Shown piece by piece: positions 25,901 through 35,691 of a stretch of 64,000 bases of DNA. The notes below the pieces were generated by a model. It was given only the letters and a program-made list of their open reading frames with translations, was not told the origin of the DNA and searched no databases. Numbering within the stretch: the stretch's first letter is position 1; each line of letters begins with the position of its first letter. The position numbers were made by a program, and so were the translations under genes. Source of the stretch: Megamerina dolium (taxonomy: Eukaryota; Arthropoda; Insecta; Diptera; Megamerinidae); assembly GCA_963854835.1 (NCBI GenBank), contig OY978527.1, forward strand, positions 29,430,047 to 29,494,046, in the 5' to 3' direction.

Positions 25901-27876
25901 TTCCTCTAGACAAGATTCGCACAGTGTGTCCTCAATAATCCTTATCTTATTCAGGTGATATTGTTGTTGTTATAGCAGCAGGTAATGGAATCTGGCCACT
26001 TATACTGGAGCTATACACAGCGACTCAACATCATCTAGTTCTGAGTTCGGCTAGAGCCACCTTGGTGCAACGCGGCAATTCTCTCTCTAACAATGAGAGC
26101 AAAGTCCTCTGTTGCGATGTCTGCCAAGCTCTCAGCATCGAGTTGCGCATGCCTACTTAGGTGATGTTGTTGTTGTTGTAGCAACAAGATTACGGCAATG
26201 CCATATACGGGAACAAAATAAAGCATATCCGTATCCTGAAGAGTTGAATGGACCTTGATCGACCATGTGGCCGAGTGCTACCGGTATATAGACCCGTCCA
26301 TTCGTGGTGCAGTTGCAGGTGCTGTCAATATCCCACATATCCGTCTAAGGCTAAGCGCATAGTAGAACGGTTAGCAAAGCAGATATGAAGGCGAAGAGCA
26401 AAACAACGAGAATTAAAAAAAAATAAAAATAAACAACGCATACTGAAGCAAAGGACAAAATGCGAATTGGACAAAAAAAAGTTGTATTCGTGAAATTTTT
26501 AAATTAATAAAACATGGAATTATTGTTAATTTGGGCTACAAAAGACAATTTTGCCGAGACAATAGCAATACATTTCATATTTTTTTAGTAACACATTCAC
26601 ATTTCTCTCATTGTCTTCGTCACTGTCCTCGATTTAAAGAAGAGGGTAAATTGGGCAATTCGCGGACGTGGGAAAAACAAAACCCAATCAGAGAACGAAA
26701 TTCATATGAAAAAACAATAACGGCGATTGCTGGAAAGTGTATTTTCTTCAATTGTCTGGACGCCTGTATTAAACAAATATCTGCATTGCCGCCGCTGCAC
26801 TATGCGCTTATCCTGGTTTCTCGGTTTAATATTATGGCATCCTTGATACGTGTGACATCATACGTTCTGATGTTGATACCATTCATTTCCTTATTTATAT
26901 CTGTTTTGCTAAAGCTGATTGCGGTATAGCTGTTCAGCCCCCGACAGTAAAGTGACCACACCTAATTTCTTCTTAATTTACCAAAAACATATAATATAGG
27001 CCGGTATGTATATCAGGTTATTATATAATTATAAATTATTTTATATATATAGATTTTATCTATGCTATTCCATTTTTCATCCATATCCGTGTTCACGTGG
27101 TTAAAAAAATTCCTTTTAAACTCAGCATTGATTAAATAAACGGATTATCTATATGGCTATCGAAAATTCTTCAACAGCTTACCACTAATAAAATTTATAT
27201 GCGTAATTATTCAGAAATATGTCAAGGGTGATTAGTAACATTAAGAAAAGATTCACGAAATGTTAGTAAGAGGAGGTTGGGAATTTAATATCACTTACGC
27301 TTTGTATCGGGTATTTCCTTTGTCGGCGACCAAACTAATAATGCACGATCATTTAACACCTCAGGTTTTCTTTCATTTTCAGGAACAAGAGGTGGACACA
27401 CTGCTTGATAGTCACGACCAACACGTATTTTCTCTAGATGTCGTAATAGATAGACAAACAATAAAATGTAAGACATTATATTTTTTCCAATGAAAACTCA
27501 AACTCTCCATCAGTTACACATAAAATGTCCAATGTATTCAAAATCTTACCTTCATATTCGCTCTGCTTGGTTTTTGATTTGCCATTACGTTTGATAGCTA
27601 CACATTGAAAAATATGAAAGAAAGTGTATAATACCACAATTAGAAGAAAAATCAAATAACTAAAATAAGTAGTTTAGAAGTAAAATTTCACACGTTTAGC
27701 AACATACAGTTATCATCGTCAGAACTTGTTTCCGGGGTACCAGCTCCTCCTACTGCTGACGCCGTGGCAGCAGCACTGGCTGTACCACCAGCGGCAGTCC
27801 CATGACCATTAGGACTGGGACCACGAGATCGGCGTCCGTTGCGTACCAGCTCTGAGTTTCGCTCAGCCAATACCAT
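10825..27876 (-). CDS. CoREST: CoREST (REST corepressor) transcriptional corepressor, ten coding exons
   Basis: Coding exons in transcript order: 27876-27708, 27597-27550, 27433-27299, 21679-21465, 21379-21212, 16062-15560, 15384-15183, 11721-11557, 11488-11012 and 10941-10825. They join in phase through GT-AG sites to 733 codons including the stop. The protein has an ELM2 domain ([20 protein letters not shown] to [12 protein letters not shown]), SANT1 ([20 protein letters not shown]), a long low-complexity linker, SANT2 ([20 protein letters not shown]) and an Ala/Ser-rich tail. In the family, ELM2-SANT1 binds HDAC1/2, and the linker-SANT2 stimulates and tethers the LSD1 demethylase on nucleosomes in the nucleus. 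The ATG at 27876 (MVLAERNSE) is the first Met, but the frame stays open back to a likely acceptor at 27975, so translation could begin in an upstream exon. Confidence 0.95.
11012..11488 (-). CDS. CoREST: CoREST exon 9 (second half of SANT2, Ala/Ser-rich tail)
   Basis: It opens with [20 protein letters not shown], completing SANT2 (the YRRRYNLD block), then an Ala-rich run and a Ser/Thr-rich, low-complexity region. The donor is GAG|GTACTG. Confidence 0.93.
11557..11721 (-). CDS. CoREST: CoREST exon 8 (first half of SANT2)
   Basis: The 55-codon phase-0 exon begins [12 protein letters not shown] and ends in RKYGKDFQ, the middle of SANT2. The acceptor is TTACAG and the donor CAA|GTAAGT. Confidence 0.94.
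12391..12540. repeat. Two-copy tandem duplication, 120-bp period
   Basis: GCTTAAAATGTACACAAATC at 12391 recurs as GCTTAAAATGTTCAAACATC at 12511, each followed by TTGCCTNAAT. Confidence 0.55.
12648..12778 (+). mobile_element. Degenerate Gypsy LTR fragment
   Basis: ATCGAAACGAATGTCAACTA through GTGTTGCCACATAGTATAAATAG lines up with the promoter part of the Gypsy LTRs at 35692 and 39044, with many changes. Ends not identifiable. Confidence 0.5.
13910..14607. mobile_element. Inverted-repeat DNA element flanked by TTAA
   Basis: The ends read TTAA-GGGGGTCCACCT and AGGTGGACCCCC-TTAA, so a 12-bp perfect inverted repeat is flanked by a TTAA on each side. There is no transposase ORF. TTAA is the piggyBac target, but the terminal bases are not the usual CCY start, so the superfamily is uncertain. 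Confidence 0.5.
15183..15384 (-). CDS. CoREST: CoREST exon 7 (linker, second part)
   Basis: It reads [20 protein letters not shown], then [20 protein letters not shown], matching the KRKPPKGM segment of vertebrate RCOR1 that precedes the LSD1-binding helices. Phase-2 entry, phase-0 exit. Confidence 0.92.
15425..15446. repeat. (CA)n microsatellite in a CoREST intron
   Basis: About eleven CA units between exons 6 and 7. Confidence 0.85.
15560..16062 (-). CDS. CoREST: CoREST exon 6 (low-complexity linker with Cys-rich motif)
   Basis: After CTCTAG it reads [16 protein letters not shown], a Ser/Asn-rich part, a poly-Gln/His tract, a poly-Gly run (near 15672-15702) and a Cys-rich end ([22 protein letters not shown]) that resembles a single GATA-like zinc finger. 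Phase-0 entry. Exons 6 and 7 together are 705 nt. Confidence 0.9.
16195..16222. repeat. (GT)n microsatellite
   Basis: GT repeats with one TTT interruption. Confidence 0.8.
16859..16975 (-). mobile_element. tRNA-derived SINE, partial copy a
   Basis: Minus-strand body fragment containing the GACAGGTGGGCAACGTTCGA block that corresponds to TTCGAACGGTACCCACCTGTC of the fuller copies. The tRNA head is missing. Confidence 0.6.
17237..17462 (-). mobile_element. tRNA-derived SINE, copy b
   Basis: The minus strand begins GGGTGCCGTAGCTCAGTGGT (Pol III A-box like) and ends at GGAGCTTTAAGTGCCAC. The region between head and tail is shortened and the B-box segment is lost. Confidence 0.75.
18053..18451. 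mobile_element. TTA-flanked MITE, family 1 (PIF/Harbinger-like)
   Basis: Inverted termini GGCCCTTATTATGAGTTGCA and its counterpart ending GCAACTCAAAATAAGGGCC, each flanked by TTA (18050-18052, 18452-18454). The TIRs extend about 40 bp with a GATCGAA block. There is no coding capacity. The TTA duplication suggests PIF/Harbinger mobilisation. Confidence 0.75.
19520..20487 (+). mobile_element. rosa-like mariner element, decayed
   Basis: The left end CAGGGTGAACCATTTAGTG follows TA. The right end near 20487 is a poorly kept inverted counterpart. Between them lie transposase remnants: an N-terminus ([20 protein letters not shown]), then MHPQRV, FQQDD, WSPRSCN and YCKAS blocks in shifting frames. 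Confidence 0.7.
19632..20382 (+). pseudogene. mariner transposase remnant, probably DD41D/rosa type
   Basis: The N-terminal HTH region runs to [14 protein letters not shown]. The core survives as HPQRVA, then [13 protein letters not shown] (second Asp), [20 protein letters not shown] (the WPPRSCDLTPLDY block with the last Asp lost) and a C-terminal [15 protein letters not shown]. Several frameshifts and deletions mean it cannot be functional. The 41-residue spacing of intact relatives is from family knowledge and cannot be measured here. Confidence 0.7.
21212..21379 (-). CDS. CoREST: CoREST exon 5 (end of SANT1)
   Basis: It reads [20 protein letters not shown], finishing SANT1, then MDRQEK and an acidic Ser/Asn/Gly-rich stretch ending in DNDDK. 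Phase 0 at both ends, donor AAG|GTAACT. Confidence 0.95.
21465..21679 (-). CDS. CoREST: CoREST exon 4 (end of ELM2, start of SANT1)
   Basis: It encodes [31 protein letters not shown] and the SANT1 start to RIRQM. This is the most conserved part of the protein. Acceptor TTTGCAG, donor ATG|GTAATT. Confidence 0.97.
21983..22831. mobile_element. Inverted-repeat element with repeated TTCCCCGGGAA motifs
   Basis: The left end CGATTCTGAATAAGAATTCC and the right end (minus strand CGATTCTGAATATTCCCAGG) are inverted. Both subterminal regions contain several CCCGGG-centred AATTCCCC/GGGGAATT palindromes. No transposase is visible and the target duplication is not clear. Confidence 0.55.
23515..24589 (+). 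pseudogene. Tc1-like transposase with a spliceosomal intron and one frameshift
   Basis: An N-terminal helix-turn-helix ([20 protein letters not shown]) runs in one frame to about 23740, where a one-base change in an A run shifts the frame. The second block ends KHVKKR. A 56-bp intron (23906-23961; GTATGT to TTTTTTTTCCAG) then restores the frame to [10 protein letters not shown] and the catalytic core: FSDEVK (first Asp), [10 protein letters not shown] (second Asp) and NPIENLF (Glu), ending NKGYYTKY. In the relative at 5108 the same junction reads without interruption, which supports the splice. With the frameshift this copy is inactive. Confidence 0.85.
23906..23961 (+). other. 56-bp GT-AG intron in a Tc1-like transposase
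   Basis: The donor is AG|GTATGT and the acceptor TTTTTTTTCCAG|AC. It is a phase-2 intron. Removing it gives KKRLEFAK, colinear with RKCRIEFAK of the 5108 element. Confidence 0.75.
25434..25756 (+). mobile_element. tRNA-derived SINE, copy c
   Basis: The head GTGCCGTAGCTCTGTGGTTA carries an A box and GGCTTAAATCCCC a decayed B box. It is followed by the shared body (GCATAACAAAATTTAATATC, TTCGAACGGTAC, CACGCACAATAG) and the tail AGCTCGGTGACATCAC. Confidence 0.8.
25804..25823 (-). repeat. Short TTAGG-like pentamer array
   Basis: About four CCTAA units in a row, just downstream of a SINE copy. It is too short to infer telomeric origin. Confidence 0.5.
25960..26345. repeat. Dispersed-type repeat with TTGTTGTTGTWGCARCA motifs
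   Basis: Two stretches start with TGTTGTTGTTATAGCAGCAG (near 25963) and TGTTGTTGTTGTAGCAACAA (near 26167). I recall this motif as common in dipteran interspersed repeats. Ends are undefined. Confidence 0.3.
27299..27433 (-). CDS. CoREST: CoREST exon 3 (start of ELM2)
   Basis: It reads [20 protein letters not shown], then [18 protein letters not shown]. Acceptor CATCTAG, donor AAGC|GTAAGT, phase 1 exit. Confidence 0.96.
27550..27597 (-). CDS. CoREST: CoREST exon 2 (48-nt microexon)
   Basis: It encodes [16 protein letters not shown] between AATGTGTAG and GAAG|GTAAGA. It is basic and may act as a nuclear localisation signal (inference). Its phases fit exons 1 and 3. Confidence 0.9.
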
Positions 27877-27974
27877 TTTTTCACGGATCAGTTTTACTCG
27901 CTGATGTTTCTCCAGTGTGTCCGCCAGTATTTTCAAAATTATTTCACGAGTATAGTTTATATGATGATTCAGAA
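27708..27974 (-). CDS. CoREST: CoREST exon 1 (first coding exon)
   Basis: Coding from ATG at 27876: [20 protein letters not shown], then an Ala/Gly-rich run and PETSSDDDN, to donor AACT|GTATGT. Upstream sequence to a TTTCAG acceptor at 27975-27980 is in the same open frame with no Met, so it is either 5' UTR or further coding sequence. Confidence 0.85.
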
Positions 27975-29484
27975 CTGAAATATGAAATTCAAAATCACAA
28001 AAATATTGAAATGAAGTATACTCGAAATTTCAACGAACAATCCAAAAACGCAAGACAACATACAAAATCATACTGAAAATCGGTTTGATCAGGGTAGCAC
28101 AGCGAAAAGATATAGGTAACACAAAAGAAGAGATAGTCAAAAAGATATTCAGCGTGTTTTCAAATGTAGCACTGTATATGTTTGCACACTGCCGCATACG
28201 TTCACAGCGCACTGCATCAAACAACTGTACAGCTACAGCCGTATCTCAAAGCATGTTGATTCAACAGCAAAATAGTTCAATTCGATCATATTTAACTTTG
28301 AATCATTTTGGATTTTAATATCACTTTATATAAACAAATAGAATTTATATTACCAATAAAACACGCTTTCTTGAAGATACGCATATTTATATCAATTCAA
28401 TCTCTTCTTACTCTCATTTTCAATAATATATATAACCCAAGTTGAATAATCCATATACACATATTTAATTAATTACTTGTGGCTACCAATGGAATATCTT
28501 TTTGAAACAACCGACATAACGATAGGACCCGCAGGACACTCAATTACAACAAATTAATTTAAACTGCCGAAAAACGTACTCAGTGTTGAAAGTTCACTAA
28601 TATGTACGTATGTATTTGTATGAAAATCTATCACAATTATAAAATATTACTGATGCTCTCACTTTTATCTGACTTCAATACATCCAATTTTCATTTAGGC
28701 AAAATGAAAGTGTTGGATATAAACCGTGAAATTATTTACTTCCAAATCCAAGAATATTTCACTTAAACTGATATTTGATGTTTTAAAATTTGTTACAACA
28801 CTGTACTACAGCTCTATCCCCTTTGTATGTAATACTCACAGCTTTGTCAGCAATTCGTTCTGTTGGCTGACTACAAGGCAAATCTCTCAACTAAATTTCA
28901 CTATTCCGTATATTTAGCTCTCGTCTGTATACAGCTATATACTACAAGGTGTATTCACAGCACACTTAATGAACGTCGGTAAAAGTTGTAAAGGTGCGCA
29001 CGTAACCAATAGGGGTCAGAGTGGTTTAAACATTCGAATTTATTTAATTAATATGTGCGCTGTATTTCCATTGATTTACAAACACTGATTTGAAACTCAA
29101 AAACAACAAACTTCTGCTCGACTTAAAAACATCAGTGACACATTTCGAACTAAGCAAGATATCTGCTCTCTAACCAAAGCGTTTCCTCACACACACTTAT
29201 TTCAGCATCGCTGCGCTGAATAATGCAGAGTTGATATTTTTATAAAAATTATTTGCAGAAAAAATGTTGAAAAAATATTCAACATTTATTATTAAAATAC
29301 ATCAATGATAAAATAGGACAAAAATATTATTAAACATAATTAAATATAATAATTAATGTAGCAATATTAATTTATAAATCTGAACATCAAATTCAAGACA
29401 CACTAATCGCAGGTGGTAGCACTTCGACAATAATGGACAAAACAATTGCTATTGCTTGCTCACGCCATCAAACTCGAGCAATAA
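27975..29484 (-). promoter_or_regulatory. Probable 5' intron and upstream region of CoREST
   Basis: No protein-coding exon is evident. The minus strand between about 29220 and 28940 contains GT-rich leader-like sequence and may hold a non-coding first exon. I could not fix a start site. Confidence 0.3.
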
Positions 29485-30574
29485 TAGTGCGAATAGTCAA
29501 CACGTAAGGTAACAGAAATTAAGGTAAATTAATATAGAAATCGGATTGTGATTAGTCGACACGAAGAGCCGAGGCCATAACTGTATGAGATAGAGATACC
29601 TAGGTATCATGATGGAATAATAAAAGGTGTTGTACGTAGGATTCTATCTATTTCTAATTTGACAATTCGCGCTCCCCTAGCAAATCAGTAATGCTTACTG
29701 AGTAACTTACTTTTAAAGTAGTTTACAATTCCTCTCATGTAACAAAAGGGGGTGGATTACTGGCGTTTTTTCCATTGTTTCTTTTAATCCTTTTCGTTCA
29801 GAATTTATATTTAATTTATATTTTCACAGTATGTTGTATGTTGTATAGATTTATTGTTTTACAACATACAAAATTTGAATAACATCAATACAACTTTGCA
29901 GCCTACGTTTACTAAGTATACTATTCCAAAATTTTGACGCTTTCGTTTTCAAATAAGTGCATAGAAGAAAACAAAAACAGAAAAAAAATCTATCAAGAAG
30001 ATATTTTGATACATTAATCCCCTGCTTGAGCATAAGGGTCAAACATCTCAAAAGCATTTGTCTATTTCTTTTTTTTTTTTAATTATTTTTAATTTAAATA
30101 CAAATATAAAAAGAAGACGATGACCAATGAAAATTTCCGTATTTTCGAGGGTGTTCTAAATTATTTAAAAAAGGTAAATGAAGTACTTTTATCTAAGTAG
30201 TACGATGTGAAATATTTTTAATACCAAGAACCACTATTATGCACATTACTTTGATCTTAAAATAAGTATGTCTTTACTACGTTTTTATAGAAGGCCCTAA
30301 ATTGTTCTCCATTTTCCCGTAGTTCCAAAATACAGCCTTGAGCTTGGGGAGTGTCAGAACGTGCCTGTCGCTACGTATAACACCTTTTATTATTCCATCA
30401 TGGCTAGGTATAATATAAAATAGAAATATGATTAAGAGAAGAGATTATGACTCTCCTTTTTTGACATACGCGTTACCTACCAATAAGATTTGCCTATTCG
30501 CTTATGGCTTTTGTATAAAAAAAATCAGAACAGCTGATCCGTTACCTACTGATACGTGTTGATTAATCGCACTA
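29485..30574 (-). mobile_element. TTA-type MITE, family 2, split by a P-like element
   Basis: The termini TAGTGCGAATAGTCAACACG and (minus strand) TAGTGCGATTAATCAACACG match the compact copy at 34345-34566. The TTA lies at 30575-30577, and a near match (TAA) sits on the left. The interior, reading from the minus strand, aligns with the 34345 copy (TATCAGTAGGTAACGGATCA, TTCTATTTTATATTATACCT) and is interrupted by 29608-30402. Confidence 0.75.
29608..30402. mobile_element. Internally deleted P-like element (795 bp)
   Basis: The inverted ends read CATGATGGAATAATAAAAGG (continuing TGTTGTACGTAG) on the left and its reverse complement on the right. The start closely resembles the Drosophila P-element terminus as I recall it, CATGATGAAATAACATAAGG. 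CTAGGTAT (8 bp) is found on both sides (29600-29607, 30404-30411, one base offset), the P-type target duplication length. Inside is only a short minus-strand frame (29851-30057) without a recognisable THAP or transposase domain, so it is non-autonomous. Confidence 0.75.
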
Positions 30575-30625
30575 TTAAGCCAATATGGCGAGTAGTACAC
30601 AGTTTGACAGGCGAATCAAGCATAT

Positions 30626-31061
30626 TGTTACGTTTTTATTTTGTGAACGTTTAATTCTATTTGAATCAATCCTGTTCGATTACTGGATTCTTTTAATAAT
30701 AATTGAAGCACTTATTTTGTACTATGCCCAACAACAATTTAATCAACCATTTACAATCAATTTAACTTGTTATCGTTGTTATCAATTTAACTTGTTATCG
30801 TGGGGCGTTGCCTCGATCACTTGATGGTGTTATGTTGCCTCTATCACTTTCGAAGTCGAATTGGTTTATCTGTCAAAAACTGGCCCTATTTATACAATGT
30901 GGCAACACTCCAGAACCTTTCTTTATCGTAGTCGAGTTTCTTCTTTTTCTTTCTCGTTCTGGTTATCGTCTATTTCTTTTTATTGACATTCGTTTCGATG
31001 CTACCATTAATCGTGCCATTCAAAATTAGTGATAAATAACCAACCATCGATATTCGTTACC
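30626..31061 (-). mobile_element. Solo Gypsy LTR with ATAT target duplication
   Basis: A full-length minus-strand LTR, from CGTTACC at 31061 down to TGTTACG at 30626, alignable along its whole length with the LTRs at 35692 and 39044. It keeps the CCTATTTATAC TATA-box region and the CTGGATTCTTTTAATAATAA end. It is flanked by ATAT on both sides and is clearly more diverged than the 35692/39044 pair, so it is older. Confidence 0.85.
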
Positions 31062-31065
31062 ATAT

Positions 31066-33838
31066 AAAACATTTGACAAAAACAGTGATATATAATAAGT
31101 AAACGAAAAAGCTGTTTATATAAAACCACCTTATAATTACAACGTTACCAAAGTTCAAATCGGATTGCGTTTTCATGTATCCAATTAAATTGGTAACTCA
31201 TATGGCATTTCCACCGACCGAACGAAGATAAGTTTTACCACAAAAAAATATGAATTTAATTGCAACGTGTGTAGATATTTGTGAAAATATCATCAATAGC
31301 TTGTAAAATATATAGTTCTGGTATTGTAACCAATTCACAAATTCGTTCAATGAATTTCACCAATCATGTAAATTTTAGTCATAATAGGTTGCGTTATTGC
31401 GATAACAGTTTCGTTGACTTCGAAAACACAACTGCAAAGTTATTTATAGCATGTTTACATTCTTTACGGTTTTCTCGAGATTGAGCAACAAACATAGTAG
31501 ATTTATACGCGATTTACCTCAGAAAATTAAATCTCGAAAAAAATCGGTTAGTAATGGTTCGATGCACATCGCTTATTAACTAACGTCAAAACTGGAAACG
31601 AAGCAGAGGTGCTCAAAAATAAATTGAATAAAGAGCATTTTTTGCTGCTGGTACGCAGCGGGATATTTTCATTGCGCTTAACAATACTTTTGTCCACCAT
31701 TTCCTAAATTTTCTTGAATATGTGTTCAAATTTTCATTTTTAGCATTTTTCAAGTGAGAAAATATAAGGAAAGAGGAATGCAAACAAAATGTTCAAGAGC
31801 TGTCAAATATAAATAAAGTACATCTAATGAGCTAAATCACATAATGTAAACATGATATTAGGATATATTTTATCAGCATTAAGTAGCAACCAAATTGATC
31901 GGCTGCAACATTACAACAACTGTCAACACGTAGATAGCACGAATTTCTTCTGTAGACGCACGAACTGATTGTCACACTGATTGCAATACTACGGCAATAG
32001 GCACAGTGGTTGACTTCAATCTATTACTATTTTGGCATGTCTCAAAATGACATGTAAGCTGTTAGTAACCCTGAAATAATTACATTTAACTTGTTTTGTT
32101 TCACTCAAAGTACTAAAAATGCGAAATGGATAATATATTCTAATGAAATGTGCCCGTTGCTTTATTGAGATATATCGATAACTTGTTACTGACGTTTATG
32201 ATCATATGTTTTTGTCTACATTTTGTAGGTTGGCGTTGTTGAACAGAATGTTTTGTACCTATGCAAAGCAAGGCTACTACAATGCAACAGTTCTTTCTTA
32301 AAAAAAAATTTGTTGATCCTCAACAGATATGTAAAATACGCGTCTTATATATATTTCTGTTGCTCTTAGTGGGAATAATCAACACGTACACAGAAAGACA
32401 CGCCACATCTTCACAGGCAAAAATTATCGCTTATGACGTGTTATATTACCAATCAATTGAATGCCCATCAAAAAAATTGTTGTTGGTTTCAATACAAAAT
32501 GAAAAATGAACTCGATAAATGAACATCTGCATGTCAATCAGTTCTGATTTCTGTCCTCAACACCAATCAGACCAATTTCACCAGTGTTGCCAAATGCAAT
32601 TTTATATAAAGAAAAGAAAATGTGAGAAAAAATATTTCTAAATAATGCAATATTGCTTTACGGGTATTGCGTACAGTCAAGATTTTTATGTTGATAACTG
32701 CGAAGGATTATTAAATTTTAAACATTAATTATATAAATTCCCTTTAAAGAAAGTTATTCGCATTTAATTTATATTCTGAGTATGTACTGATTGAGAGAAT
32801 TTTCTCGTTAAGCAAAGAAATTCTGTAACTTTAAATTTATTATTTTATTTAGAAATGGTGTTTTCGTAGAGCAGACCTGAAGAACTGAAAATCTTATTAC
32901 TCTGCTGCAAATTAATGAACGCTTGTGGGATACAAGAAATCCAAGAAATCTAACCGGGAAAATCGAGAACAGGCCCTAGATGCTATGCAATAGCAATTGT
33001 CTAAAATTGCTAGCGATGTAGCAAAACATGATATCCGGGCAAAATTTCAGTCCTTTGAAGCCAATATAAGAAGGAGTTGACAACTATTGACACCAGCACT
33101 GTCAGTTGTTGATCTTGCTGTATTGCATTTCCATCTAGCGTTTCACTTTTTTATGTCCTTTTCAATGAACCGCAGGATGTTCTGTAATATCGTATCGGTC
33201 ATCCTTATGTAATTTTTGAAGAAAGAGGCGTTTATACTTGGTTTTTCGCCATTGCTTTATTCCACTTGATAATTTTCATTTTTGCCGATTTTTCGATGAT
33301 ACTTTTTCTATTAACTCAATTATTTTTCCCAGTACACTTCTATGATTATCGTTCCAAAAGCACAAATATGTTTTTATCAAATCATTCAGCGCGGTATCCA
33401 TTATGAAATCAATTGAATTATTTTGATAAAATATTACACCTCTGTCTCAGCAATCAAGAGTAATTACCCAACAATCTAAATTGGTGAAACAGAAAATGAA
33501 CGCCATGATCAGCGCTCAATTGATTGGTAATATAACCACGGTATATATTTGTGTGTGGGTCATATTTATCTGGATAAAAGCATTTGAAAGATGGGGTCAA
33601 ACATGTACGTTCGCTGCATTGAAGCGCTTAAAACCTCAAAAACACTGCAAAATGTTGATGAAGACATGCGAAAAAGGAAAAAACCACATTTTTTCTCTTA
33701 TGTTTGTTATTTTAACTATTTTTCCGTTCCGACATGAAACTTAAGCACACAAAATGGGCGCCAACCAAAACATTGTGTTTTTCTCTATAAGTAGGTAAGT
33801 AGTAATTGTTCTGATAATTACTGCTTTTTATGAGTAAT
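31066..33838. other. AT-rich intergenic sequence
   Basis: No supported gene or bounded repeat. Open frames here are 60-90 codons and featureless. Confidence 0.45.
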
Positions 33839-35378
33839 AAGCTGCAAACAATCTGCATTAAGGCAAACTTTTTCAACATCAGTCTAATATGATCAGAAAG
33901 ACGAGCTTCTTTCAGCGTTTCGAAGAAGCTTAAGATCGCTGCCTCCGGACGATATCATGGAAGGTACCTTCAGTCCAACAGCCGGAAAGTTTAGCCTATA
34001 CCAGGACATTTCCGATATCGGAATGAGGCTGAACGACTTCGCCGCAACACGAAACATGGTAATTAGTAGTTCTAGATTTTGCACCTGTTCGTCTATAAAG
34101 CGACGTGACTGCCTCTATATCAATGAACGAAAAATCAAATTGATCACGTGATATCAACGAAAGGCATGCTTCCAGTATAATGGACATGAAATCGATCCGT
34201 AAAGCCAATATCGACTGTAGCTAAGGTGCGAACACGTATATGTGTCGCAAAGAACAAAGTCCCATACACCGAAAGCATGACGTCAGTAAGCTGCAATCAC
34301 TAGAGAAGCAAATGCTTTTAGCACTCGATTATCGGATCTGCTTATAGTGCAATTAGTCAGCACGTATCGGTAGGTAACGTAAGCTGTTCCGATCTATTTC
34401 ATACAAAAGTCATAAGAGCGATTAGTCAATACGGATTGGTAGGTAACGTGACATTGGAATCTGTAACGGAATTTTCAACGGAGTTATGAGAGTCATTATC
34501 TTTTTTCTGCATCATATGTCTATTTTATACTAAACCTAGCTATGTCCGTGTTGACTAATCGCACTATTATGCAAGTGTTCTGCAGGATGCATACGCACGG
34601 TAGACCCATATATCCCATCCCATGACTAATGCTGCCAAGGAGGTAATCGGATTTTACCGACCTCTGAGGAATGAGTGGTATGATCAGGAGTGTCGCGATG
34701 CTACCACAGAGAAAGATGCCGCGTACAGAAAAACCCTGCTTGCAGGTTTCTACTAGCTGCTAAGGAGCGGTACAAAGAGAGGAGGAGTGCGGAGGGACGT
34801 CTTCTCATGCGCAAGAAGAGAGAACAAGAACGACGCGAGTGCAGGGAGATAGAGATGAGTGGAGACAGGAATGAGACTCGAAATTTCTTCGAGAAGATCA
34901 AGCGCCTGAGTGGCAGTTTAAATTCCGGAGCCTCTTTATGTCGTGACAAAAATAGGAATCTGGTTACAGATATCCAGAGTGTACTGGGCTCATGGAGCTA
35001 ACACTTCCCCATGTTACTGTATGGCGACGTCTCGAACAATCTCCTGAACTCCCCAATCACGGTCTAGATGATTACCACCCGACCATGACTAGGTCAGAGA
35101 GGCCATTTTTGGGCTAAAAAATAACAAAGCTGCAGGTGCTGATGGCCTGCCTGCCGAGTTATTTAAAAGCGGAGGCGATGAGCTGCTTACCAGCATGCAT
35201 CGGAATATGCTCGATGCTTGGAGTCTCAGTGTTCTCTGTCCCGTACATAAAAAGAGGGCCCACAATTTGCGCCAACTACCGTGGAATAAGTCTTCTTAGC
35301 ATCGCAAGGTTCTATCGAGCATACTATGTGAAAGATTGAAGTTTATGCTTAACAACCTGATTGGACTTTATCAGTGTG
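33839..35378 (+). mobile_element. RTE-like LINE copy 2, degenerate, split by a MITE
   Basis: It follows copy 1 from about position 474 to 1921 with many substitutions and indels: endonuclease pieces (YQDISDIGMRLNDFAATRNM), the basic linker at 34690-35000 and the NNKAAGADGLPAEL region near 35130. It is interrupted at 34345-34566 by a MITE and stops abruptly at 35378, where a BEL/Pao LTR begins. Confidence 0.85.
34345..34566 (+). mobile_element. TTA-flanked MITE, family 2 (222 bp)
   Basis: TIRs TAGTGCAATTAGTCAGCACG and its counterpart CGTGTTGACTAATCGCACTA, flanked by TTA at 34342-34344 and 34567-34569. RTE copy 1 shows the uninterrupted site (GGATCTGCTTATGCAG, 1055-1070), which proves both the ends and the TTA duplication. 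Confidence 0.9.
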
Positions 35379-35691
35379 TGTCTACGCCAGAACCCGTGTG
35401 TCGCGCACTGCCCGTATAGAGTTTGCATGGGTTAGCAACCCTAATACCATTATATTTCGGCCCCTATATTTCGCTCTTTCTCTCTTTCTCTCCCGTTCTC
35501 TTCAACTATTCTCCTTTTACTTTATACTCTACACTTACCATTTTATTTATTTCCCTTATTGATGATAAAACTCCCTCAACATAAGTACGTGTTTCTTCAA
35601 TAATTAAAAATTGAAAATGATCAAGGCAGAACTAATTTTCTCGAGCAGTGCGCGACTCTTTTTCCCTTCCGTTTATTTCATTTAAATATAT

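Larger units (their letters stand above)
21680..27298 (-). other. CoREST intron 3
   Basis: A 5.6-kb intron with a foldback element, a Tc1-like transposon, a SINE and a region of TTGTTGTTGTAGCAGC-type dispersed repeats (25960-26340). No further CoREST exon is recognised. Confidence 0.7.

Noticed and set aside
26531..26929. 132-codon plus-strand ORF with two hydrophobic segments in CoREST intron 3
   Set aside because: It begins at TTG, not ATG, shows no domain, and lies in repeat-rich intron DNA.
32261..32509. 82-codon ORF with one hydrophobic segment
   Set aside because: Isolated and featureless, no supporting splice sites or homology recognised.
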